Shown here: positions 19,928 through 28,628 of the stretch, in pieces
Position numbering within the stretch: position 1 is the stretch's first letter
How the letters are laid out: the number at the start of each line of letters is the position of its first letter
Assembly (NCBI RefSeq): GCF_000980895.1
Contig: NZ_LAZX01000090.1
Location: 62,001-126,000, forward strand
DNA from: Sphingomonas sp. Ag1
GTDB lineage: Bacteria > Pseudomonadota > Alphaproteobacteria > Sphingomonadales > Sphingomonadaceae
DNA: 64,000 bases
Direction of reading: 5' to 3'
Translations under genes and position numbers: made by a program
The notes under the pieces: model-generated
What the model saw: the letters and a program-made list of their open reading frames with translations, nothing else
Database searches by the model: none
What the model was told of the DNA's origin: nothing

Positions 19928-21172
19928 TCAGTATTTGCTCAACTCGACCGGCAGGCGGCGATAGCCGTGGACGAAGCAAGCCGAGACACGCTCCGGCGCG
20001 CCGGTCACGTTCACGCGCATCCGCCGCTTGGCCATTTCCTCCAGCAGGATGCCGATCTGCAGTTCGGCGAGCCGCGCGCCCACGCAGCGGTGGATGCCGT
20101 GACCAAAGGCGAGGTGGCGCCGCGCATTGGGGCGATCCACCACCAGCGCATCGGCATCCTCGCCGAACACGCTCTCGTCGCGGTTGCCCGAGATGTACCA
20201 GAGCGCGAGCTTGTCGCCGGCCTTGATCTGCTGGCCCATCAGTTCGGTGTCGCGCGTCGCGGTGCGCCGCATGTGCGCCAGCGGCGTCTGCCAACGGATC
20301 AGCTCACTGACCGCATTGGGAATTAGCGACGGATCAGCTTCCAGCTTGGCGCGCTGGTCGGGATATTTGTCGAGGCCATAGGCAAGCCCCGACATGGTGT
20401 TGCGGGTCGTGTCGTTCCCGCCGACGATCAGCAGGATCAGGTTCCCGATAAACTCATTGTCGTCCATCTCTCGCATCGCATCGGAATGGATCATCATACT
20501 GATGAGGTCGGGCTGCAGCGGCTTGTCGACCCGCTCGTTCCACAGGCGGCGGAAATAGCTGCCGCATTCATACATGTGCATCAGCCGCTGCTGGCGCAGC
20601 TCGTCATTCTTGATGATCTCGATATCGCCCGCCCAGTCGGACCAGAAGGTGAGCTTGCGTCGATCCTCCCAGGGGAAATCGAACAGGATGGCGAGCATTC
20701 CGGTGGTCAGTTCGATCGACACCGTGTCGACCCAGTCGAATCCCTCACCCCACGGCAGCCGATCGAGCACCTCTTCGGTGCGGTGGCGGATGTCGGCGGC
20801 CATGCGCGTCATTTCGGACGGGGTGAAGGCGGGCGCTACGGTGCGCCGCTGCGCGGTATGCACCGGCCGATCGCGCGCGATGAACATCGGCATGCGGACG
20901 GCATTGGGATCATCGGCGTCGAAATTGGCGATGGTGATGCCGCCGGCTTCCGACGAATAAAGGTCGGGCAGCGACTCGACCTCGATGATCGGCTTGTAGG
21001 TCGACACCGACCAGTAGGCGCCGAACTCCGAATCCGGCACATAATGAACCGGCGCCTCGGCGCGCAGCTTGGCGAAGGGCGCCCGCCACGTATCGTCCCG
21101 GTACAGCTCAGGCCGGCTCACATCGAACGGATCGACCGTCTCCGCCGCGCTTCTCGCAAGCGTCGCCATCAT
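19928..21172 (-). CDS. Cytochrome P450
   Basis: The 414-residue soluble protein has the three P450 landmarks. These are the I-helix oxygen-binding motif (LIVGGNDTTRN, near residue 245), the ExxR pair in SELIRW (near 293) and the heme-thiolate loop AFGHGIHRCVGARLAE (near 355) with its ligand Cys. There is no membrane anchor, so it is a class I bacterial enzyme needing a ferredoxin and a reductase, neither adjacent. The wording of the I helix and C-terminus recalls the CYP125/CYP108/CYP142 group that hydroxylates terpenes or sterol side chains, but substrate prediction is weak. It stands alone, 32 bases beyond the ABC permease gene on the same strand. Confidence 0.93.
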   Translation of the reverse strand: MMATLARSAAETVDPFDVSRPELYRDDTWRAPFAKLRAEAPVHYVPDSEFGAYWSVSTYKPIIEVESLPDLYSSEAGGITIANFDADDPNAVRMPMFIARDRPVHTAQRRTVAPAFTPSEMTRMAADIRHRTEEVLDRLPWGEGFDWVDTVSIELTTGMLAILFDFPWEDRRKLTFWSDWAGDIEIIKNDELRQQRLMHMYECGSYFRRLWNERVDKPLQPDLISMMIHSDAMREMDDNEFIGNLILLIVGGNDTTRNTMSGLAYGLDKYPDQRAKLEADPSLIPNAVSELIRWQTPLAHMRRTATRDTELMGQQIKAGDKLALWYISGNRDESVFGEDADALVVDRPNARRHLAFGHGIHRCVGARLAELQIGILLEEMAKRRMRVNVTGAPERVSACFVHGYRRLPVELSKY

Positions 21173-21204
21173 CTCTCTCCCGCATTTATCGGTAGAGAGA
21201 AGAC

Positions 21205-22470
21205 CTAACTGACAGAACTGTCAATAGGGGCGGCGGCCGGGGTGCGGCGAAACAGCTTCTTCCACGCGCCGGCCGGGCTACCGGACTGCAGCACGCCGCG
21301 CCGGAACAGTCGCGCGCCGACGATGATGAAGATCGCCACCCACAGCAATTGCCACGCGAGCGCCGCGACATGCGGCCACAGATCGGGCGAGTTCGCAGCT
21401 CGCCCCGCCATCGCGAAGGGGGAGGAGAGCGGCAGGATCTCGGCGAGCTGCGCCACCCAGCTGCCCGGATTGGACGCCGCGGCCGAGGCAAGAGCGAACA
21501 TCCCGACCTGAAGCACGGTGATCGGCAGGGACAGCATCTGGATTTCGCGCATCGTCGATGCCTGTGCGCCGATCCCGAGGAAAACCGAGCCGAGCAGCAG
21601 ATAGGCGGTGGTGAAATAGGCCGCGAACAACAGGGCAAAAGTGCGGAAGCCCACCGCCGGCGTCAGATCGGCGACGTTCAGTTCAGGCGGCAGCACGGCG
21701 CCGATCTGGCTGACCACCAGCCCCCAGAAACCGACGAACAGCACCGCGACCCCGAACATGCCGAGCAGCTTGCCCAGGAACACGCTTTCAAGCGGCACCG
21801 CTGCGGCCAGCACCTCGATCACCTTGTTGTTGCGCTCTTCCGCCATGGTGCCGACGACCTGGCCGGACAGGAAGAGCGTCAGGAAGAAGATGCCGAACAC
21901 GGCGAAGAACGCCGATGTGCTGCGCGATCCCACGGTGGGTGCGGCGCGCGTCACGCTGGTGAAGGTGGCGCGGCTGAGCGGATCGATCCCGGTGCGATCA
22001 AGACGCAGCGCCTGATCTGCCAAGAGCGCGAGATAGCGGGCAGACCGGCGGCTCTGGCCATAGATGATCTCCGGCGTCGCGAGCGGGCCGTACATCACCG
22101 CCAGTACGTCGACATCGCGTGTTTCGAGCACCGCGCGCGCCTGAGCCCGGGCATCGCTGCTCGGCGCTCGCAGGTCGAGCGGCGGCGGTGCGACCTCGGG
22201 CGGTGACAGGCGTCGCAGTTCCCGGTCGGCGGCGAGCAGCGCGGCAGTGTCACGCGGGTCGGCGAGGATCACCAGCCGTTCCTTCTCCGCAGCGCCGGCC
22301 GACACCGATGCTGCGCCGAGCCCGCCAATGGCGCCGAACGATCCCATGATCACGGGGGCGAGCAGGAACAACAGGAAGATCGGCGTGAAGACGGTGGCGG
22401 TGAAATCGCGCCGCGCGATCGTCAGCGTCTGGCGCAGCCGCCGGCGGAAGGAGGATGATCGGTCGGTCAT
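21205..22470 (-). CDS. ABC-2 type exporter permease (NatB-like)
   Basis: The 421-residue membrane protein has an N-terminal membrane helix (TPIFLLFLLAPVIMGSFGAI). A large extracytoplasmic loop of about 150 residues follows, then a cluster of five or six helices (SAFFAVFGIFFLTLFLSGQV, MFGVAVLFVGFWGLVV, TFALLFAAYFTTAYLLLG and more). This is the NatB/YhaP ABC-2 layout. In the loop-to-helix region TMAEERNNKVIEVLAAAVP is the conserved coupling segment. The ATG overlaps the stop of the ATPase gene by four bases. The exported substrate (Na+ in NatAB, unknown in YhaP-type systems) cannot be decided. Confidence 0.87.
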   Translation of the reverse strand: MTDRSSSFRRRLRQTLTIARRDFTATVFTPIFLLFLLAPVIMGSFGAIGGLGAASVSAGAAEKERLVILADPRDTAALLAADRELRRLSPPEVAPPPLDLRAPSSDARAQARAVLETRDVDVLAVMYGPLATPEIIYGQSRRSARYLALLADQALRLDRTGIDPLSRATFTSVTRAAPTVGSRSTSAFFAVFGIFFLTLFLSGQVVGTMAEERNNKVIEVLAAAVPLESVFLGKLLGMFGVAVLFVGFWGLVVSQIGAVLPPELNVADLTPAVGFRTFALLFAAYFTTAYLLLGSVFLGIGAQASTMREIQMLSLPITVLQVGMFALASAAASNPGSWVAQLAEILPLSSPFAMAGRAANSPDLWPHVAALAWQLLWVAIFIIVGARLFRRGVLQSGSPAGAWKKLFRRTPAAAPIDSSVS

Positions 22471-23438
22471 GCCACGCGCTCCGGATCGGCGGCCGCCTCG
22501 CCGACAATGCGAACGAATGCCTCGTGCAGTCCGGGCCGCTCGATCGACAGCCCGGAAATGCCGTAGCCAGCGTCGATCAGCCGCTTCAGCAGCGTCTCGA
22601 TCCCTTCGGGTGGCAGTTCGAACCGCCACGCATTGCCTTCCCGCTGGGCGCCGGGTGGCAATTGTGCCGCGATGCCGTCGTCGGGGAAATGGGGTTCGTA
22701 CAGCACCTGCTGCGGCAGCATCGCGCGCGCCTCACCGACCGTCCCCTCGAACCGGCGCTGGCCACCGGCGATGATCGCCAGCCGGTCGCACAAGCGCTGC
22801 GCATGCGCCATGACATGGGTCGAGAACAGGATCGTGGCACCGCGGTCGCGCTCCGCCAGGATCAGCGTTTCCAGCCGTTCCTGGTTGACGGGATCAAGAC
22901 CGGAAAAGGGCTCGTCCAGCACAAGGAGGTCAGGCTGGTGGACGATCGATCCCAGCAGCTGGACGAGCTGCGCCATGCCCTTCGACAATTTGCGGATCTT
23001 CTCATTGGCCGCCTGGCCGAGCCCGACCTGTTCGAGCAGCGCGCCGGCGCGGGCGCGACCCTCATGCCAGGGAAGGCCGCGCAAGGCCCCCATGAAGGCG
23101 ATCGCCTCGCGCGCCTTCATCGCCGGGTACAGGCCGCGCTCCTCGGGAAGATAGCCGACGCGGTCGCTGGCATCGCGCGGATGGGAATACCCGAGCAGCG
23201 TTCGGCTGCCCTCCTCCGGCTCGATGATGCCCAGCAGCATCCGCAAGGTGGTCGTCTTGCCGGCGCCGTTGGGCCCCAGCACGCCATAGATCATGCCGCG
23301 TGGCACGATGAGCGACACGCCGTCGACGACCCGCCGGTGGCCGAAGCGTTTGACCAGCCTCTCGGCGACGATGACGAAATCCTGGTTGCTGGTCACGTCC
23401 ACCGGTTCTGCCCGTAAGAACGAACGATCGTCCGTCAT
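22467..23438 (-). CDS. ABC-2 exporter ATP-binding protein (NatA-like)
   Basis: The 323-residue ATPase has Walker A (VLGPNGAGKTTTLRMLLG, near residue 60) and the variant ABC signature LSKGMAQLVQLLG, characteristic of the NatA/YhaQ branch instead of LSGGQ. The Walker B is DLLVLDEPFSGLDP and the switch His lies in ILFSTHVMAHAQ. A roughly 100-residue C-terminal extension (VLYEPHFPDDGIAAQL onward) is usual for this branch. It pairs with the permease gene, which it overlaps by four bases. An upstream spacer of 229 bases, shared with a divergent small gene, contains its promoter. Confidence 0.93.
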   Translation of the reverse strand: MTDDRSFLRAEPVDVTSNQDFVIVAERLVKRFGHRRVVDGVSLIVPRGMIYGVLGPNGAGKTTTLRMLLGIIEPEEGSRTLLGYSHPRDASDRVGYLPEERGLYPAMKAREAIAFMGALRGLPWHEGRARAGALLEQVGLGQAANEKIRKLSKGMAQLVQLLGSIVHQPDLLVLDEPFSGLDPVNQERLETLILAERDRGATILFSTHVMAHAQRLCDRLAIIAGGQRRFEGTVGEARAMLPQQVLYEPHFPDDGIAAQLPPGAQREGNAWRFELPPEGIETLLKRLIDAGYGISGLSIERPGLHEAFVRIVGEAAADPERVA

Positions 23439-23582
23439 GATCAGGGGAGGAGCGGCCGAGAACCGGCCGACCCGCTGCCGGTATCGCTAGCAATTGGCCC
23501 GTGGAAAATACAGGCGATTTGATCCGGGCAGGGCGGGAGCCATTCGCACGGCCCGGCGTTGACCAGCTTCACCTTGCCGCAG

Positions 23583-23631
23583 TGCAGAAAACATAGATTA
23601 CATTCTGCAGACGCGGCGAAACAAACGCGTC
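23583..23631. promoter_or_regulatory. Two inverted repeats upstream of the microprotein gene
   Basis: Arms TGCAGAA (23583-23589) and TTCTGCA (23603-23609) are separated by 13 AT-rich bases. GACGCG (23610-23615) and CGCGTC (23626-23631) follow directly. They lie 37-85 bases before the ATG at 23668 in the spacer divergent from the ABC genes. Either could be an operator or a transcript hairpin; no regulator can be named. Confidence 0.4.
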
Positions 23632-23667
23632 CCTATATGCTGCTCCGAAACAGAGGAGCCTGGATAC

Positions 23668-23865
23668 ATGAGCCGACAGCGTAAGCGACTTGTAAGTTCA
23701 ATCGGTGAGCCGGTGTGGTCGTCGTTGTTCTTTATGTGTTTCGGCGTGGCGATTCTTCTTTTTCTCGTCGCCATCGAGCATCAGGAATGGTTCAGTCTGA
23801 AGCCGGGAACTGGCACGGCGGAGGCTATGTCCTATGCCTCTACTTCACAAAACAACAGGTCATAG
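23668..23865 (+). CDS. Small membrane protein (65 residues)
   Basis: The predicted protein has a basic N-terminus (MSRQRKRLVSS) and one clear membrane helix (about 18-37, WSSLFFMCFGVAILLFLVAI). A polar tail of about 28 residues rich in Ser, Thr and Asn follows. The positive-inside rule places the N-terminus in the cytoplasm. The ATG is preceded by AGAGGAGCCTGGATAC, a strong ribosome-binding site. The spacer upstream has inverted repeats and AT-rich sequence, as expected of a promoter. The gene is less GC-rich than its neighbours. I recognise no family. It stands between divergent ABC exporter genes and a convergent lipoprotein gene. Confidence 0.6.
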   Translation: MSRQRKRLVSSIGEPVWSSLFFMCFGVAILLFLVAIEHQEWFSLKPGTGTAEAMSYASTSQNNRS

Positions 23866-23875
23866 CGGGCTGGTC

Positions 23876-23913
23876 GCCTGCTGGCGGATGGACAGGGCAC
23901 CAGCCAGGCAGGC
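23876..23913. terminator. Bulged hairpin between convergent small genes
   Basis: GCCTGCTGGC pairs with GCCAGGCAGGC with one bulged base around an 17-nt loop, immediately after the microprotein gene and two bases beyond the stop of the convergent lipoprotein gene. Likely a shared terminator, without a marked U-run. Confidence 0.35.
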
Positions 23914-23915
23914 GC

Positions 23916-24284
23916 TTACTTGCCGCCCACCCGCCGGGTCAGCGCCGAGACGCAGCTTGCCCGGTCGATCGTGCGGCCATCGGGCTGGCGTGCATCGACA
24001 TAGGTGACGCGCGGTTCGCCCGACCCCTTGGGATAGAGATACGTATCGAGCACGCAGATACCGCTGTGGAATTGCAGCTTGCGCGCATTGCCTTCGCGAA
24101 CATCGGCGTCCGGCTGGCCGAACAGCCGCACGAGCCCGTTGGCGTTTTGGCCGATCACCCGTTCCAGGCCAACACCGCTATAGGGGATCGGCACCGGTGC
24201 CGCGCGTTCCGGCGCCCCGCTCCCCGTCGTGGCGCAGCCCGCGACGAGCAGCAGCAGGATGGGAGAAGCGGCAAGGCGGATCAT
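23916..24284 (-). CDS. Hypothetical lipoprotein
   Basis: The 122-residue protein begins MIRLAASPILLLLVAGCATT, with a lipobox whose Cys is residue 17. The mature part contains LERVIGQNANGLVRLFGQPD, resembling the SmpA/BamE-like pattern of small lipoproteins, in which an initial helix carries a residue pattern ending in FGxPD. It continues with LQFHSGICVLDTYLYP. The resemblance to BamE-like domains is only by eye. Its ATG overlaps the stop of the upstream EI24 gene, so the two are coupled. Role unknown. Confidence 0.65.
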   Translation of the reverse strand: MIRLAASPILLLLVAGCATTGSGAPERAAPVPIPYSGVGLERVIGQNANGLVRLFGQPDADVREGNARKLQFHSGICVLDTYLYPKGSGEPRVTYVDARQPDGRTIDRASCVSALTRRVGGK

Positions 24285-24949
24285 CGACGGCTCCGGTGAT
24301 AGTAATGAGTGGCCATGGCGGCGCCCAGCACGGGCGCCAGGATGTTGAGCACGGGGACGAGGAACAGCCCAGTCACTGCAAGCCCGAGGAGAAAGCGGCG
24401 CGCCATCGTGCGGCGGCGCCATTCCGGCAGTTCCGCCGGCGACAGGTGCCGGACGGCGACCATGTCGCCGAGGTCGCGGCCCAACAGCCAGGCATTCACG
24501 GCAAGGAACAACGCCGCCGTGCCGATGCCCGTGACCATCAGCGCCAGATAAGCGGGCAGCAGCAGAAGGTTCACGCCGACGAAGCGCGCCGCGGAGCCAA
24601 GGCCCATGCGCACCGACTGGGCCATCGGCACGTCACGCGCCGTCGCCAGCGCACGCGGGTAATGGCGGCTTTCCACTGCCGCGACGATCGTATCGGCATA
24701 CAGTCCGACGATCGCGATCGCGACCGCCCGGAAGGTGAGCCACAGCGCGAGCACGCTGACGATCAGCGCCGCGGCGGCGGCCAGCGACCCGTTGTAGGTC
24801 CAGCCGTCCAGCAGGCGGTTCACCCCCCACCAGATGGCGCCCCCCAGCAGGATGAAGACGGCAAGCGTCAGCAGCAGGCTCTTGCGCAGGACGGACAGGA
24901 TCGCCCGGTCACCGAGCTGGGCCAGGCTGAGGGCAAGCGCCGTGAACAT
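24281..24949 (-). CDS. EI24-domain (CysZ-like) membrane protein
   Basis: The 222-residue protein has at least four membrane helices (LLLTLAVFILLGGAIWWGVN, LAAAAALIVSVLALWL, VNLLLLPAYLALMVTGIG, RRFLLGLAVTGLFLVPVLNI). It ends with the family's NILAPVLGAAMATHYYH block. This fits the EI24/CysZ family; E. coli CysZ imports sulfate, but no cysteine genes are near, so the transported solute is unknown. The ATG at 24949 follows GGCAGGG; an upstream in-frame ATG would add 24 residues without a family match. It is divergent from the adenosine kinase gene by 97 bases. Confidence 0.8.
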   Translation of the reverse strand: MFTALALSLAQLGDRAILSVLRKSLLLTLAVFILLGGAIWWGVNRLLDGWTYNGSLAAAAALIVSVLALWLTFRAVAIAIVGLYADTIVAAVESRHYPRALATARDVPMAQSVRMGLGSAARFVGVNLLLLPAYLALMVTGIGTAALFLAVNAWLLGRDLGDMVAVRHLSPAELPEWRRRTMARRFLLGLAVTGLFLVPVLNILAPVLGAAMATHYYHRSRR

Positions 24950-25046
24950 CCCTGCCGAATGCGCGCACCCGTGCGGTTGCGCAAGGCGGACCTGCCATCT
25001 ACGGCCGCGCGCAACCCTCATCTTATCGGGATCGGAGTCCCTGCAT

Positions 25047-26039
25047 TTGACCCAGCCTGCCTATGACGTCGTCGCGATCGGTAATGCGATCGTCGACATC
25101 CTGTCTCCTTCCACCGACGCCTTTGTCGCCGAGAACGGCATGACGAAGGGGGCGATGGCGCTCGTCTTCTCGCCCGAGGAGGCCGACGCGCTTTATGCCA
25201 AGATGGGGCCGGGGCAGGAGGTTTCAGGCGGGTCCGCGGCGAATACCATCGCCGGCATGGCCGCGCTGGGCGGCAAGTGCGCCTTCATCGGCCAGGTCGC
25301 GGACGATCAACTCGGCGCGGTCTTCGCGCACGACATTCGCGCCGCTGGCATTCGCTTTGACACCAATGCGCGCCCCGGCAGCCCGACGACCGGTCGCTGC
25401 ATGATCTTCGTGACGCCCGATGGGCAGCGCACGATGAACACCTTTCTGGGCGCATCGCACTACCTGCCGGCCGAGGCGCTGGACCGCGATTTGATCGCCA
25501 ACGCGCAATATCTCTATCTCGAAGGCTACCTCTGGGATCCGGAAGAGCCGCGTGCCGCGATGCGCGAGGCGATCGACATCGCGCGCGCGGCGGGGCGCAA
25601 GGTAGCCTTCACGCTGTCGGCCGAATTCGTCATCGATCGTCACCGCGATGCCTTCCACGAGCTGATCAACGCCGGGTTGATCGACGTACTCTTCGCCAAT
25701 GAGGCGGAAATCGTCGCGTTGACCCAGGCGGCCGACACCGAAGGCGCGATTGCCGCGGTCAAGGACAAGGTGCCGCTGCTGGTCGTGACGATGAGCGAGG
25801 AGGGCGCCTGCGCCATTACCGGCGACCAGCATGTCCACGTACCGGCAGCACCGGTCGACAAGGTGGTCGACACGACCGGCGCGGGCGATCTGTTCGCCGC
25901 CGGCTTCCTGCATGGTCAGGCGCAGGGCTGGGATCTGGAGCGTTCGCTTCGCCTCGGTGCGATCTGCGCTGCGGAAGTGATCAGCCATTTCGGCGCACGT
26001 CCGCTCGCCGACCTGAAGGCGCTGGCCGCAGACGCCTGA
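25047..26039 (+). CDS. Adenosine kinase (PfkB family)
   Basis: The 330-residue sugar kinase begins, from a TTG codon, with TQPAYDVVAIGNAIVDIL. It has the PfkB first signature region (GGSAANTIAGMAALGGKCAF) and the second signature with the catalytic Asp (VVDTTGAGDLFAAGFLHG, near residue 277). It resembles the adenosine kinases common in alphaproteobacteria, which salvage adenosine to AMP; other PfkB substrates such as ribose are not excluded. The TTG at 25047 lies eight bases after GGAG and gives the standard N-terminus. No ATG is available at this position, and the next in-frame ATG (NGMTKGAM) is beyond the first strand of the fold. Confidence 0.88.
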   Translation: MTQPAYDVVAIGNAIVDILSPSTDAFVAENGMTKGAMALVFSPEEADALYAKMGPGQEVSGGSAANTIAGMAALGGKCAFIGQVADDQLGAVFAHDIRAAGIRFDTNARPGSPTTGRCMIFVTPDGQRTMNTFLGASHYLPAEALDRDLIANAQYLYLEGYLWDPEEPRAAMREAIDIARAAGRKVAFTLSAEFVIDRHRDAFHELINAGLIDVLFANEAEIVALTQAADTEGAIAAVKDKVPLLVVTMSEEGACAITGDQHVHVPAAPVDKVVDTTGAGDLFAAGFLHGQAQGWDLERSLRLGAICAAEVISHFGARPLADLKALAADA

Positions 26040-26058
26040 TCGGCAGAGTTCAACGGCG

Positions 26059-26091
26059 GGGGATCAGGCCAGCGTATCGGGCCTGATCCCC
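26059..26091. terminator. Bidirectional hairpin between convergent genes
   Basis: Perfect 12-bp arms GGGGATCAGGCC and GGCCTGATCCCC around a nine-base loop, 19 bases after adenosine kinase and 9 bases beyond the convergent lipoprotein stop. A likely terminator for both strands, with no strong U-run. Confidence 0.55.
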
Positions 26092-26100
26092 GTCATCCCC

Positions 26101-26409
26101 TTACCCGCCGCAATCCGCCTTCCAACGGGCGTCCATGTCGGCATCGGTGCGCAGCTGCGAGGCGAGCGTCACCTTGCCTGCCTTGACGATGAAGCGTTCA
26201 TAGCCGGTGCGGCCCATGCCGACGCTGGCGTTCACTTCGCCGCAGACCGCGTCGCCACGCGCGATGACGCCCTTGAACTGCGCGCTTTCAGGCTCGCGCA
26301 ATTGCTGGCGCACTGCCTCGGTACCGGCGCGCACGCGCTCTACCTCTCCGCGATCGGGCGCCACCTCGCACCCGCCCAGCGCCAGCAGAAGCAGCGCGGC
26401 GCGCTTCAC
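26101..26409 (-). CDS. Hypothetical small lipoprotein
   Basis: The 102-residue protein begins MKRAALLLLALGGCEVAPDR, with lipobox LGGC (Cys14). The mature domain carries two further cysteines (GDAVCGEVN and ADCGG), probably a disulfide. It also has the phrase LREPESAQFKGVIARGDAVC, a pattern seen in many small periplasmic proteins of Sphingomonads. Its function is not known. The start overlaps the stop of the M20 amidohydrolase gene by four bases (ATGA), so it is probably made with that secreted hydrolase. Confidence 0.7.
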   Translation of the reverse strand: MKRAALLLLALGGCEVAPDRGEVERVRAGTEAVRQQLREPESAQFKGVIARGDAVCGEVNASVGMGRTGYERFIVKAGKVTLASQLRTDADMDARWKADCGG

Positions 26410-27749
26410 TGCGCCGCTCCCGCTGCCGTTGCACCCGGCTTCAGCAGATCGAGCACCGCCGCCGTCATCGCGGTCGCGCCGGTCACCACCACCGGTTCGG
26501 GCGTGATCTTGAACAGCGGCGAATGGTGTGACGCGACGGCCGGGCCGCCGTTGCGTGCGGCCTCAAGCGCCGCGCGCGGCGTGCCACCGACCGCGATATA
26601 ATAGCCTTTCACGCCGGTATCGGGCTGAACGAAATAGGCGAAATCCTCCGCCCCCATGCCCATCTGCTGGAACGGCACCACATTGGCGGCGCCGAGCGTG
26701 TCGACCATCACCGCGTTCAACCGCTGCGCGAGCGGGGTGTCGTTGATCGTCGTGGGCGTTCCCTCGATCTGGGTCACCACCGGCATCTTGTCCTCCGGCA
26801 TGCCGTTCATGATGCCGACGCCGCGCGCGATCCGCTTGATCCCGTTGACCAGTTGCGCCCGGGTCGCTTCGTCATTCGCACGGACGGTGACCTGCAGCTT
26901 CGCCTCGTCGCTGATGATATTGTGCTTCAGCCCGGCGTGGAACGAGCCGACGGTGATGACGCCGGGGAGCAGCGGCGCCCGTTCGCGGCTGACCAGCCCC
27001 TGAAGCGCGATGACGATCTGCGACGCCATATAGACCGGGTCCTTGCCGGTATTGGGGCTGGCGCCATGCGCGCCGATCCCGGGCACGACGATGTCGATCG
27101 AATCGGATGAGGAATATTGGATCGTCTCGCTGGCCGCGATCTTGCCCGTCTCCATGCTGGCATCGACGTGATAGGCCAGCGCGTAATCGGGCTTGGGGAA
27201 GCGGGTGTAGAGGCCGTCGGCCACCATCGCCTTGGCGCCAGCGATCCGCTCCTCGGCCGGCTGCGCGACGAACACCACCGTGCCCTTCCACCGATCGGTC
27301 ATCGCGGCGAGGCGGCGCGCGGTGGCGATCAGGCCGACGATATGGGTGTCATGTCCGCAGGCGTGCATCACCGGCACCTCGACGCCGTCGACGCCGATCT
27401 GGCGCACGGTGGAGGCATTGGGCAGCCCAGACTTTTCCTGCACCGGCAGGCCATCCATGTCCGCGCGGAGAAGCACCACCGGGCCGGGCCCGTTCTTCAG
27501 CACGCCGACCACGCCGGTCTGGCCGACCTTCTCGGTCACCTGCATGCCCGCGATCTTGCGCAGCTCCGCCGCGATCGCGGCCGCCGTCTTGGTCTCGCGG
27601 AACGACAGTTCGGGATTGCGATGGAACTGGTCCCACAATTTGCCGAGGTCGCGGTCGTAATCGGCCTTGATCTGGGCCTGATAATCGGGCGCCGCCGCCA
27701 CGGGCGTGGCGACGGCGCAAAGCAGTGCGGCAACAATCAAACGGCGCAT
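26406..27749 (-). CDS. Secreted M20-family amidohydrolase (aminoacylase/hippurate hydrolase type)
   Basis: The 447-residue protein has a signal peptide (MRRLIVAALLCAVATPVAAA). The M20D metal-site blocks are present: VVLLRADMDGLPVQEKSG, VMHACGHDTHIVGLIATA with the Cys/His ligands, QPAEERIAGAKAMV with the catalytic Glu pair, and YHVDASMETGK. The final His is in VASHHSPLF. It fits N-acyl amino acid or indole-3-acetyl-amino acid hydrolases; the periplasmic substrate is not known. A small lipoprotein gene is coupled downstream. The start follows a clear GAGGGGAATAG. Confidence 0.9.
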   Translation of the reverse strand: MRRLIVAALLCAVATPVAAAPDYQAQIKADYDRDLGKLWDQFHRNPELSFRETKTAAAIAAELRKIAGMQVTEKVGQTGVVGVLKNGPGPVVLLRADMDGLPVQEKSGLPNASTVRQIGVDGVEVPVMHACGHDTHIVGLIATARRLAAMTDRWKGTVVFVAQPAEERIAGAKAMVADGLYTRFPKPDYALAYHVDASMETGKIAASETIQYSSSDSIDIVVPGIGAHGASPNTGKDPVYMASQIVIALQGLVSRERAPLLPGVITVGSFHAGLKHNIISDEAKLQVTVRANDEATRAQLVNGIKRIARGVGIMNGMPEDKMPVVTQIEGTPTTINDTPLAQRLNAVMVDTLGAANVVPFQQMGMGAEDFAYFVQPDTGVKGYYIAVGGTPRAALEAARNGGPAVASHHSPLFKITPEPVVVTGATAMTAAVLDLLKPGATAAGAAQ

Positions 27750-27806
27750 TCTATTCCCCTCTTGTCGCGTGCAGCATAGCCGCCGCGCCGCGGGGGTGAA
27801 GCGCGT

Positions 27807-28628
27807 TTAGTCGACGAAGGCGCGTTCGATCACGAACTGGCCGGGATTGGCATTCGACCCCTCGGTCATGCCGAGCTGTTCCAGCATCTGCGCGGTCTCG
27901 CGGATCATCGCGGTCGATCCGCACAGCATGACGCGGTCGGTTTCCGGATCGAACTTCGCCGGGCCGGTCACCGGCGGCGCAAACAGGCGACCGTCAGCGA
28001 TCAGATCGGTGATCCGGCCCTTGGTCTCGAACTCCTCACGCGTCACGGTGGGGATATAGTGGAACTGCTCCGCTGCCTGGTCGCCGACCAACGGATCGTC
28101 CGCCAGCCGCGCGCCCAGCTCTTCGCGGAACGCCAGGTCGTTCACCCGGCGCACGCCGTGGACGACGATCACCTGGTTGAAGCGCTCGTACACTTCCGGG
28201 TCGCGCGCGAGGCTCAGGAACGGGGCAAGACCGGTGCCAGTCGACAGCAGCCACAGCCGCTCGCCACCCAGCAGCGCGTCGCAGACCAGCGTGCCGGTCG
28301 GCTTCTTGCCCATATACAGCTGGTCACCCGGCTGGATCATCTGCAGCCGGCCGGTCAGCGGGCCGTCCTGCACCTTGATCGACAGGAATTCGAGTTCATC
28401 GGCATAGGACGGGCTGGCGATGGAATAAGCGCGCATGATCGGCTTGGCCGAATCATCCTCACCGGGCAGGCCGATCATGATGAATTCGCCCGAGCGGAAG
28501 CGCAGCGACGACGGGCGATCCACCGCGAAGCTGAACAGATGCTCGTTCCAGTGGCGCACCCATTTCACGTTGACCGTCAGGAAGGCCTTGTGGTCGGGAA
28601 TCAACTTCGGTTCTGCAAGTACGGTCAA
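27807..28628 (-). CDS. fpr: Ferredoxin-NADP+ reductase
   Basis: The 273-residue flavoprotein has the FAD-binding RAYSIASPSY motif, the hinge LWLLSTGTGLAPFLSL with NADP binding, and VHGVRRVNDLAFREEL. A C-terminal block (RVMLCGSTAMIRET) and aromatic-free end are of the bacterial Fpr type. It moves electrons between NADPH and ferredoxin or flavodoxin and could serve the P450 encoded upstream, though that is only conjecture. Translation from TTG at 28628 is chosen because AAGGAG lies eight bases before it, and the residues after it (TVLAEPKLIPDHKAF) match the family. A longer ATG start at 28676 would add an unrelated basic stretch. Confidence 0.9.
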   Translation of the reverse strand: MTVLAEPKLIPDHKAFLTVNVKWVRHWNEHLFSFAVDRPSSLRFRSGEFIMIGLPGEDDSAKPIMRAYSIASPSYADELEFLSIKVQDGPLTGRLQMIQPGDQLYMGKKPTGTLVCDALLGGERLWLLSTGTGLAPFLSLARDPEVYERFNQVIVVHGVRRVNDLAFREELGARLADDPLVGDQAAEQFHYIPTVTREEFETKGRITDLIADGRLFAPPVTGPAKFDPETDRVMLCGSTAMIRETAQMLEQLGMTEGSNANPGQFVIERAFVD

